This document shows, in pieces, positions 53,753 to 64,000 of a stretch of DNA of 64,000 nt. The notes beneath the pieces are model-generated. The model had not been told where the DNA came from, did not search any database, and saw only the letters and a program-made list of their open reading frames with translations. Both the position numbers and the translations under genes were made by a program. The stretch spans positions 217,054 to 281,053 of the forward strand of contig NW_012236531.1 in assembly GCF_000787575.1 (NCBI RefSeq). Reading direction: 5' to 3'. Source of the DNA: Acytostelium subglobosum LB1 (taxonomy: Eukaryota; Evosea; Eumycetozoa; Acytosteliales; Acytosteliaceae). The stretch's first letter is position 1. The number at the start of each line of letters is the position of its first letter.

Positions 53753-56700
53753 ATGACGGTAAAGACAACTATTGTAAGTTGTTCAATCAAACTACTACCA
53801 TCATGATGTGCTGGATGTACCTTATACTAACATTTACATCAATTAGGAGCAACATGAGCATGTAATGTTAGGTCCAGACCCAGTTCCAATGAACAACAAC
53901 ATCAACAACAATAACAACAATATAAATATTGATGGTATGTATAACACAAAACAGTTGTATGTAATATTCTAGGAGACCATGCTAATACATTGTTATTGCT
54001 CATTAAAGATACACCAACTCCGACACCGACACAATTCAAACGCAAGAATCTATTAATGGATGAAAAGATCAAGCGTGTGATCGAACTGGCTAGCAAGGGA
54101 CGAGAGGTAGCTCGGTTATCTGTTGGCAAGGATATTGTTTATATTGTCGGTCGATCAGGATCTGGAAAGACAACTCTATGTTACTATCTTACTGGCCACA
54201 CGTTAAAAGTGATCAAGCTCCCTCTCAAAGTGAATGGAGTGCCCACCGGAATGACAACGGATGCTGTCGATGTCGACGGTATAAAGGAGTCCAACATTGG
54301 TGTGCATCTAGGTTCCATGACCAAGTTCATTAACCTCTACAGCAACAAGGGTGTTAACTTGGCCGACACACCCGGCACCAATGACACTGAAGGAGAAGCA
54401 GTGGATCTCGCCAGCAACGTCTCCACCACCAACGGCATCCAAGCTTCAAGGTCAGTGCGACTGGTCCTTGTCCTCTCCCAACATGACATTGAAGGAAACA
54501 GGGGAGGGGAGTTCAGCGAGCTCCTCGACCACATGGCCAACATGGTTCACGACCTGGCCACCAACATTCAATCGATTACTTTTGTCTTCACCAGGACTGA
54601 TGCCGATCATTCATTGAGCAGACAGTATGGCGACATCCTGAAGGCCATCATCAAACAACACAATCATGAGAAGGACCAGGACCCCTCCAGTTTGAGAATG
54701 ACTCTGATCGAGCAGATATTCAAGGGTGCCCAGGCCAAATTCAATCTCATGGAGAACAAGATCGAGAGCCCTGATTCTAAGATCATACATATCGCCAACC
54801 CCCTCGACGCCAACGACCGTGACAATCTCCTGTCAATAATCATGTCCAAACCGCAAATCACCGACCCTCAGTCCGTGTTCAGGTACAACATCTCAACTGC
54901 CTCCCAGAACTACATTGAGAAGACCATATACAAGATTCAGAACACGATCAAGGATGCCATCGAGTCCAAGGACTATGAAACATTGAGGGAGGCCCTTGAG
55001 GTCCTCGGCCTGCTCAACACCAATCTTGGACTCAACATACTTGATACCTCATACCGTTCATCATTATCAGACATCAGAAGACACCACAGCCAGCTCGTAC
55101 AATCCACAAAGGACAGTCTGACTGAGAGTTTCAGGCTGGGTGGTATCTTCGACCCATTGGCACTCAAGTCACTCACTGACAACATCATGAACATCATGAT
55201 CCAAGTTGGTGAAAAGCTGCCAAACATTGAGACCCACGAACAAGTGTTGGACTCTCTGGTTCAGATTGCCACCGAATGTCAGCTCTCATTGAAGGACATC
55301 ACCGAGTACGGTTCAATCAAGTCTCAGTTGGGTAAGCTTCAACATCTAACCGTTCTTGATACGTGCTTCCTTCCAGTGTTTGATGCTGCCAAACAAACAA
55401 TGTCCGAACGTATCAGGTCTCTGAATGATGAGTTCAATACCAACCTTTCCAACTTCAAATGGGAAGACATTGCCTCCGTCCTGACCGACATCCAAAACAC
55501 AATGATCATACAAACATACGTCACCAACTTGGACATCAACGACATGTATCAAATGGCAATCCAGAGGATTCAAACAACGCTCACCAATCTTCTTGATCGC
55601 ATCACCACGACTATCAACGGTGATTTGCCAAATGCAATCGATATTGAGGGCATCAAGAACCAATGGACATTCTTGGTTGGGGCATCTTCATGCTCTAGAC
55701 TTGGAGAACATCTTGGCGTATCCATTGCATCAACATACATCAATCGTGCCATGGACCAGATCTCAAACTATGTCTCAGACATGCTGAGCACTCTTGAGAA
55801 TAGGAACGTCGACTCGGCCAGGCTGTATTCGTCCTTCCAGAAGACCTCCACGATCAGATCGTTTGACTCAAGGATCAGAGACATGACCAATCCCGACTAC
55901 AAGAAGGCGCTGAAGATAGTCGATAAAAAGATGGATGACTTGCTTAGAGAACTGAGACAAACAGTTGATAAGGACAACGCCCGTGCACTGACGACCGTCT
56001 CCTCTCAGCTCCGAGAGATCAACAGGTACTCGCAGTTGGATGAGTTCCTACCTGAGCCCAAATGCTTGCCAACCTACTTGGAAGCACTTGAAATTGTACT
56101 CAATCAGGTGCTGGAGTTGGATTCGACCATCAGCGAAGCTATCCAGGGCAAGGACTTTAAGACGGCGGCTTCACGAATCAGGAATCTATGTAACTTGGTC
56201 GATGAGCTTGGATTCAATGAGTCATCCCGACACAAGGAGGAATGCGCCCTGTTCGAGAAGAGCACCAACACCAAAGCCAAGATCAAAGAGTCCATCGGCC
56301 AAGTATGCACTGTTGACCAGGCTGCCATGTCAGACTCAATCCAGAATGGAAGGTGGGCAAGGTTCAAGCGAGAGTTTGAGACATTGAACTACTTCAGGAC
56401 ATGCCAACTCTTTCCATCTGCATCGACAACCCTTTCAGCCATTGAGAAGGAGCTGAAGGACACATTTGATGAATGGGTAACCACCATAAAGTCCGATATG
56501 GCAGAGGACAAATATGAGAAGGCCTCTATTCTTGCCAATCGAATACATAATGCAAGGAGCGTCAATACCATCTCCTCCATCATTGGCGACGACTCCTTCT
56601 TCTCCGAACTGATTGATCATATCAACAAGGCCATCGACAACTTCATCAATAGGATGCAGGACTACCTTTCAGTCAACAATCTGAAAGAATTTGCCACCGA

Positions 56701-59700
56701 ACGACAATTACTCAATCACCTCCAGAGTCTGCCCCATTCAAAGGCCGACCTCCGCAGCGTCATCAGTAAGCTCCACATTGATTTCAAATCGACCCAAGAC
56801 ACGAATGTTGGCAGTGCTGTTCAGTTGCTACAATCTCGAGACTACGACAACATCAAAAGCATTGTTGGCAGCTTCACTCCAGGCACAGCCGTGCATACAG
56901 AAATCATCGCCAAGACAATTGCCATCTTGAGCATCGACGAGAGGAACTTGCTCAAGCAAGCCAACAGTCTGGACATGGCCGTGTCCCAAGACAATGACTT
57001 GATACAGTATAGCAACATGTCATTGGAGCTATCATCATTCTACAAGGCTGCCATATTGGCTGAAGATCTGACCTCGGGCACCAACAGATATGACATCATA
57101 TCCAAGATCAAGGGCATCCAGGACACACTCTGCAAGAGTCTCCAATCATTGTGCAAGAAACAGAGAGTTGCCATCAATGTCCACAACTTCACCGAGGCAT
57201 GCTCAATCTCCAATCGAGTCAAAGAAGTCGTCAACAGGATATCCGGTCTCTCCAACAAGGAGATGGACATTGAGCTTGGCATGCAACTGACCGAATCCCA
57301 ATCATTGATCACTGATGCCCTTAACGGTCTTGATGAAACACTATTTGAGCAGCCTGCTTATAAGTACATGATGATCCTCGAGGGACTTAGGCTCTGCACC
57401 GATCTATCGTGTTCCACCAAGTATACCCAGCTTCAGGGCGCTTACATAGAGATGCTCTGCACCAAGGCAGAGCCCATTCACAAACAGATTGTCAGTGGAG
57501 ATTGCCACGCCGCCGTGACCAGGATGGAGAAGTTAGAGTCAGAGTACATGGAAATGTCCAGGTTCTTCACCATGCCCAGGTCTATCATTGACAACCTCAA
57601 GAGGGACTTTGACACAACCGTCACCAAACAAGAGCGTACTCTCCAGAGCTGCATTGTCGACGGCAACTTTGATAGATTGGGAAACAACAATCTCAATCAA
57701 CCAACTATTGACGCCATCCGCTCAACAGTCTCAGAGAACTACGTGACCTTGCATAGGGCTGTCCACGAGAAGCAATATGGCATCGTTGCCAAACAACTCG
57801 GTTGGTTCAATGGGTTGGGCAAGAACAATGCCATCATGACCTTGGTTGGACCAAGGGCCACGCCAGACCTCAGGACACTGGTCGACACAGCATCCAAGTT
57901 GTTTGAGGAGATTGATGACAGCATCAAGAAGAACGCACCAAGCACCGATCACTTGGAACACTTCACTGGCTTGTATCTTCACCTGTCGCCATTTATCTCT
58001 GACTTGAACGTTATCAACAACTCGTTGGTAAAATGTTTGTACAACTACATTGGCACAATCAACAAGATCATTCAAGACACCACCACCAGAATGAGCAAGG
58101 ATATCCTTGCCAAAGAGACAAGTCAATGGGATAGCGTGGCAACAACACTCTCCACACTCAAACAGTACCCTGGCTTCTTCAACATCACTCGAACAATGGT
58201 GCTCAAGTCCAACCTTTCCCCCGTCCATGTGCCTCCTACATACCACGACACTCATTCCAAGCTTCAGGCCGTCCTCCAGTTGCGCATCAAGAGCTTCTCT
58301 GATGACATTGCAAGACATCAATACGAGAGATGTGCATCAACAATGATATTATCACGAGACCTCACCTACGCACTCAACTCGCACCCCTTGGTCCCAGAGG
58401 AGAGCCTTGTAAACCTAACCAAACTCATTGACGACCACTCCAAGCATCTTGTAGCCTCGAGCAAAGTGCAGTGGGACATCCAATCCTACACCAACTTTGG
58501 AAAGTTGCTCGATCAAGCCACTTTGTTTGAGAAGCACATGTCCACAGTCCCCCAGGTCACACTGGCAACAGTTGGATCAATCATTTCAGTTGTCAGGAAG
58601 TCAATCGGAGAGATGGTGATGATGTCACAACATCTAAGCACTGCTGAACTTCCAATGAAGTTGAAGGAGATCAAACTCCTTTCAGACGAGGTGCCCTGTG
58701 ATGCAATCAAAGAGATGGTGGATGAGTCAATTCATTCAATCATTCTCCTCCATAAGAAGAACCATGGCAACGATACAATCAATGTCATTGGCATTGCACT
58801 CACCAAGCTAGGTCGGTTGGGCAAGGAGATTGTAGACGAGTCCCCGCACTTCAAGTCTCTCAAGTTGGCAATGTGGAACAAGAAGATATCCACTCTCTCC
58901 CTCGATGACACCCTTGCTGACTTTAACGGCAGCGACATGAACAAAATCCTCCTCAAGACGAGCTTCCAGTCCTTTGAGAGTCTATACCAAAGTCTGACCT
59001 TCTCGGGTCTGAAGAACATTGATGTCGAAGTCAAGAACATCATCCACAATGCCAAGATGATTGCATCAAATATATCACCCGACATGAAGGCCGAGCATCG
59101 TGAGAAGGTCATCAAACTTCTGGCACACATCTTTGCAGTGTGGACGATCACAAAGTCTGGCGCCCAATACCTGGAGACTGGTAAAACCACTGATCTGATG
59201 CAGCCCCACACCATCCAGGTTCTTAGCATCATGCGACTTCTTGGAATTGACAACGAGAAGGGCTGGTTCACCTCAAGACTAAACTCATTCATTGGCGCGT
59301 CCGGTCCATTCATCAATCATCTCATTGAGATCAAGACTGGAGAAGGCAAGTCCGTCACTCTGGCCATACTCTCTCTGGTGCTTGCACTTCTAAAGTTTGA
59401 CGTCAAGTGTGTCAGCTACAGCAGTTACTTGTCCAAGCGCGACTTCAACGACTTTATGGATGTTTTCATTCTGTTTGGCTGCCAGGACAACATCTCTTAC
59501 TCCACCATTGGCGATCTGTGTGAAGTCCTGATCAAGGAGAATGGTGATGTGCGCGATCTTACCGAGTCATTCCTCAAGAACAAGCTTGACAAACAATCAC
59601 CCAAGCCATCGCCCCGTCCACGCATCCTTCTCGTCGATGAGGTGGACATATTCTTTGGCGACTCATTCATTGGTCGCACATACAATCCATGTGTCACACT

Positions 59701-60901
59701 CAGGTCGCCCGCCATCACTGCTCTCTTTAAGTACATCTATAAGAACCGTTCCACCATAACCTTGGCTGCGCTAATCAATCAACCAGAATACACCAAAGTA
59801 GTTGGTGAGTTCCCTGGACACGAGGCCATCATCTCCTACTCAATCAATCAGATGGTTCAGTTCGTGAACTTCTTCAACCAACCTGTCTACGAGGTCGATA
59901 AAGTCAACCAACGAATAGGATACCGCAAACATGATGAGATCTCCTACACCACCGAGTACATCCACCGAACAATGTTTGCCTACCTTGCCGAGAATGAGAA
60001 GAATGTGATCACTGACAAGACAATCGAGAACACCATTGGCATGAGTGTTGTTTGTGGACATTTCAGCTACGCCAAGATCCCAGGCAAGTTTGCAAAGATT
60101 CTTGGTGTCACTGGCACTTTAAAGAGTCTCTCGCAGCCAGTGAAGGATATCATCGAGGGCTTTGACATTAAGAAGAACACCTACACACCATCAATCTTTG
60201 GAGCAACCCAACTGCATCACAAGGAGATTGAAGATGTCATCATGGAGGACACGGTCGTGTTATGGCATCGCAAGATTCAAGACAGCATCTTGGCCGTCAT
60301 CAAGGCCGACAGAGCCGCCATTGTCTTCTTTGAGAATGAGCAACTGTTGACAGCGTTCCAACAATCAGAATATTGCAAAGGATTCGACAACATGGCCATA
60401 CTTGTGGAAGGTTCAGATAAGAAGGATAACATCATCAAGAAGGCTGCCACAGCTGGTCGTGTCACCTTGGCCACGAGCTCATTCGGCAGAGGTGTGGACT
60501 ATTTTGTCCGCGATGACAAAGTGATTGAAGCTGGTGGAGTCCATGTGGTGCAGACCTTCCTGTCGGAGGACATCACCGAGGAGATCCAGACCAAAGGAAG
60601 AGCTGCGCGTCAAGGTCAGAAAGGATCATACCAGATGATCATGTGCAAGTCACACCTGATCAATATGGGCATCAATGAGGCGGAACTCACGACCAAACAA
60701 AAGAGTAATGCATTCTACGCCTTCCTCAACAAGTCTAGACAGGACATACACGATGCCAAATGCACCAAGCAGGTTACCAATGCCAAACGTGCTGACCAGA
60801 AGGATGATCAATCCGTCGCATATCTAAAGGGACTATCGAACTACGTGCCTGAGAAGAAGCAGGCGCTGTCCAAACAATTGGAAGCAATAATAAAGGATTG
60901 A
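53753..60901 (+). CDS. giant AIG1-like GTPase / SecA-like translocase ATPase fusion, copy 1
   Basis: Exons 53753-53773, 53847-53934 and 54009-60901 give 2,333 aa. The first 36 residues are an Asn-rich leader. The N-terminal G domain has P-loop GRSGSGKTT (84-92), switch DTPGTNDTEG (D156) and a GIMAP-type G4 FVFTRTDADH near 230. Residues about 340-1750 are long helices. From about 1770 a SecA-like motor follows: IEIKTGEGKSVTLA (TGEGKS 1813-1818), VDEVDIFF (DEVD 1913-1916), GVTGTL (2069-2074), GRGVDY (2196-2201) and GRAARQGQKGSY (2233-2244). The preprotein-crosslinking-like insert is present; the Zn-binding SecB tail is absent. No signal or organelle presequence is visible. SecA drives protein export in bacteria; here I do not assign a function. 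It is followed by a tandem copy. Confidence 0.8.
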
Positions 60902-61243
60902 GGGTGGTTTATTGAGTCTTAATATTGTGAGTTGTTCAGTCTGACAGAAGGATGCTCAACAATCAGTTACTGAAATATACTGGCAGAATTTCAGTTGATA
61001 ACTTGAACCAACAAGTTGTGCAGACACAACACTTCCTCCTACTTAGTACTTCAAGTTATTAATTAATGGGTAAGCAGTCTAGACTGACACTTGTTAAAGA
61101 TCAAGTTGATCTTCAACTACTTAAATATTCAAGTTAAAGAAGTACTTGTATTTTACTTAATCTTTGATATGATCCTAATACAACTGAATTGAATTATATG
61201 TAATATTATTTATTTATTATTATTACTTTAACAACACAAGGAG
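60902..61243. promoter_or_regulatory. intergenic region upstream of SecA-like copy 2
   Basis: It contains AACTTGAACCAACAAGTT (61000-61017), TACTTCAAGTTA...AATTAATGGG (about 61047-61070), GACACTTGTT and CTACTTAAATATTCAAGTT (about 61117-61135), in the same order as upstream of copy 1. The 3' half is AT-rich with TTATTT runs. The duplicated blocks show that the gene was copied with its promoter; conservation between copies suggests the inverted repeats are bound by a regulator. Confidence 0.55.
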
Positions 61244-64000
61244 ATGACTATAAAGAGAACAAATATAGTAAGATCAATCAATCATCTACCCTAGACAATT
61301 ATAAAAAGACATCTAGACCTTAGACTAATTCTGTCTCATAAATTTAATTCAATTAAATAATCCAGGATCAATCAGAATTAAATTGTTTGTTTCCAGAACA
61401 AGCTTCAATCAACAACAATTTCATCAACCAATTAAATCACATCAATATGTTAAATTTGATTGAAGGTACAGGTATGTATCACGATGGTTGTTATTTATAA
61501 ATTCTAATTTATTGACTATTTTCTATTTACAGATAAACCAACTCCGACACAAATCAAATGTAATGATATTTTGTTAGATGAGAATTTAAAGCGAGTGAAA
61601 GAACTGGCAGGCAAGGGACTAGAGGAAGCTATGTTAATGGTGGGAAAGGATATCATATATATGATCGGTCAGACAGGATCAGGGAAGACAACATTATCCT
61701 ATTATTTGACCGGTCACATATTAAAGTTGTTCAAAGTTCCACTCACAGTGAATGGAGTACCCACGAGGGTAACAAACGACTTTATCAATCTCGACGGTGT
61801 AAAAGAGTCCAATATTGGTGTTCTTAGAAAACCAATGACAAAGTTCATAAACCTTTACAACCACAAGGATATCAACATTGCCGATTCACCTGGATCAAAT
61901 GATAAAGAGGGAGCAGTTGATCTCGCCACCCACGTCTCAACCATCAACGGTATCCAATCTTCAAATTCAGTACGACCCGTTCTTGTCCTCTCCAGACACG
62001 ACATTGAAGCCAACCGAGGAAAGAATTTTAGTGATCTCCTTGACCACCTGGCCCACATGATACCTGAAGACCTAGCCACCAATATGCAATCAATGACTGT
62101 GGTCTTCACCAACATGGACCCGGAACATTCTTTGAGTAAACAGTATGCCGACATCGAGAGATTCATCACCTTACAACTCAATCATGAGGAGATGGATGAT
62201 CCTTCCAGTATGAGATATACTCTTATCAACAGAATATTTGTTGGTGCCAAGGCAAAACTCAATCTCTTGGAGAACAATATCCAGAGTTTGGATTCAAACA
62301 TCATACATATCGCCGACCCCCTCAAGCCCAACGATCGGGACTCTCTCCTCTCTATCATCTTGTCGAAGCCGGGAATCACTAACCCTAAGGAAGTGATCAA
62401 GTTCAACATCTCCCCTGCCTCCCAGACCTATATTGATAGTGTTGCTTCAAAGATTCAGAGCACTATCAAGGACTCTCTATCGTCCAAAGATTTTGAATCA
62501 TTGAAGAAGATGCTCGATCTCTTCTGGCAACTAAACAGCATTCTTGGGTTAAACAATCTGGACACTTCATACAATTCCACAATAGATGATATCAAGCAAC
62601 ACCTTAAACAACTGGTTCAATCTACAAAGGACAGTCTGATTGTTGGTCTTCGGCTGGGAAATAACATCAATCATCTGCAACTAAAATCGCTTATTGACAA
62701 CATCACGAGAATCAGAATCCAAGTTGGTGGACAGTTGTCAAACGTTGAGACACACGAACAATTCTTGGAATCCCTTATTCAGATTGTCACCGAGTGTCTG
62801 CTCTCATTGAAAGACATCTCTGTGTACTCATCAATCAAATCTCAGTTGGACAAGTTTTATCAGCTCACCCTTCTGGACCCGTGCTTTCAACCAATGTTGG
62901 ATGCCGCCAAACAAACTATAGCCGAACGAGCCAGGTCATTATTAGAAGAGGTTAAAAATGACCTAGACAACTTAAAGTTGGAGGACATTGTCACTGTCTT
63001 GACAATTTGTGATGGCATCAAGAACAAGAAGGGCAATATAATGACTTTATCACAAATCAAGAATCTAAACGACCCAATCGAAGTGACAGAACCCAAAGAA
63101 GAACTTGCCATTTTCGAGAGTTCCAGGAACACCAAGCCTGAGACCAAAGAGTGTTTCTGTCAAATATGTAGAGTTGACCAAGCTTCCATGTCAGATTCAA
63201 TCCAGAAAGGAAGGTGGGACACGTTCAAGCGGGAATATGAGACAATGAACCTCCTAAGGACATGCAATCATTTCCCTTCGGCACCATTGATCCTACCAGC
63301 TATTGAGATGGAGCTGAAACATACTTTTTATTTATCCGTCAACACCATTAAGAGCCAACTGGAGGAGGACAAATATGAACAGGTGGCTAGTGTTGCCAAA
63401 CGTATCATCAATGCGAGGGGCATCAACATCATCTCCTCAATCATTGGAGACGAATTATTCTCAGATTTGATTGATGATATCAACAATACCATCGACAACT
63501 TCATCAAAAGAATGGTCAACCACCTTTCAGTGAACAATCTCAATGAGTTTGCAATCCAACAACAGTTGCTCAATCATCTCCATAATCTGCCTCATTCAAA
63601 GACCGACCTCCACTTTATGATCAGTCAGCTCAACATTGATTTTAAATCCAGACTAGACCACCTTATTGACGATGTCGTTGGATTCCTTAAATTGGGAAAC
63701 TACGAACAGGTCAATAGAATAGTATGCGGCTTCCCTACAGGCACTCCTGTACATACAGAGCTCATCTCCAAGATAATTGCCTTCTTGAGCACCCTGGAGT
63801 CCAATTTGTACGATCGAGCCCTAAGTCTGGACATCCCACTAGACAACGATAAGACTGACATCAATTTTTCAAAGAATCTATTATCATTCTACAAAGCTTC
63901 TATATTGGCAGATCTACTCTCGGTCAAATTCCAATATGACATCACGTCCAAGATCAAAGAAATCCAAGACACACTCCTCAAGAGTATCAAATCTTTGTGT
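61244..64000 (+). CDS. AIG1-like GTPase / SecA-like fusion, copy 2, truncated by window end
   Basis: Exons 61244-61267, 61366-61471 and 61533 onward give 866 codons without a stop to the last base. The intron positions and phases match copy 1 (MTIKRTNI versus MTVKTTI before the first intron). The G domain reads GQTGSGKTT, DSPGSNDKEG and VFTNMDPEHS, so the GIMAP-type TRxD is TNMD here. Alignment by eye to copy 1 is continuous, except that roughly 215 residues of copy 1 (from nt about 55490 to 56230) are absent near nt 63010-63100, replaced by about 30 unrelated residues, still in frame. Whether the SecA motor is present lies outside the window. The copy may be functional, as no lesion is visible. 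Confidence 0.78.

Noticed and set aside
53753-60901. SecA-like gene as bacterial contamination or recent transfer
   Set aside because: It has spliceosomal introns with local-type sites, an Asn-rich leader, local codon choice and a tandem copy; the GTPase fusion is not bacterial SecA architecture.
1-64000. tRNA, rRNA, snoRNA or class I RNA genes
   Set aside because: I looked for T-loop GGTTCRANTCC, the DUSE-like CCCATAA box and class I RNA end motifs and saw no convincing match; a tRNAscan or Infernal run would decide.

Overview
The window looks like a gene-dense stretch of a dictyostelid social amoeba nuclear genome. The evidence is short GT-AG introns (mostly about 65-160 nt), homopolymeric Asn/Gln/Thr/Ser tracts inside proteins, AT-rich intergenic DNA against GC-richer coding DNA, and lineage-typical families: FNIP-repeat proteins, Shk SH2-kinase, CARMIL, coactosin, CBP-type EF-hand proteins. 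Coding DNA is visibly less AT-rich than in Dictyostelium discoideum, so another dictyostelid genus is likely; I cannot name the species.

Layout: a possible CDS tail (1-36); CARMIL (+); an MRH-domain secreted protein (+); Shk-type kinase (-); Stm1/SERBP1-like ribosome factor (+); DCAF-like WD40 protein (-); a type I membrane glycoprotein (+); TMEM230-like protein (-); a probable mitochondrial protein (-); a Pro/Ser/Thr-rich protein (-); TatD nuclease (+); type III PI4-kinase (+); FNIP protein (-); coactosin (-); a decayed F-box/LRR-like pseudogene and an intact relative (-); DHHC palmitoyltransferase (+); choline/ethanolamine phosphotransferase (-); a frameshifted F-box/LRR-like gene (-); an OB-fold protein with TPP1/ACD-like features (+); a VPS10/sortilin receptor (-); a hot-dog thioesterase (-); branched-chain aminotransferase (-); an EEF1A-type lysine methyltransferase-like protein (+); an FG-GAP/ASPIC membrane protein (+); TBCK (-); a second FNIP protein (-); a 4-EF-hand protein (+).

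The last 10 kb holds two tandem copies of a giant gene. Copy 1 is complete at 2,333 aa; copy 2 runs off the window. Copy 1 fuses an N-terminal AIG1/GIMAP-like GTPase domain, a long helical middle and a C-terminal SecA-like translocase ATPase with TGEGKS, DEVD and GRAARQG motifs. The copies share intron positions and upstream regions carrying the same ACTTGAA/TTCAAGT inverted repeats. This is the strongest candidate here for an undescribed system.

Other main observations: unrelated introns share a TGGAAYNATTCC inverted repeat plus strand-specific TCAATC/CACTCA tracts, suggesting an introner-like family; two telomere-like G-rich tracts occur inside the chromosome arm sequence, one within an intron; and the OB-fold gene is a candidate shelterin component.

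Gene models were assembled by hand from reading frame, GT-AG sites and phase, without transcript data. Membrane trafficking and lipid genes (PI4K, CEPT, DHHC, VPS10, TBCK, TMEM230) are numerous but not arranged as a pathway cluster; neighbours seem functionally independent.
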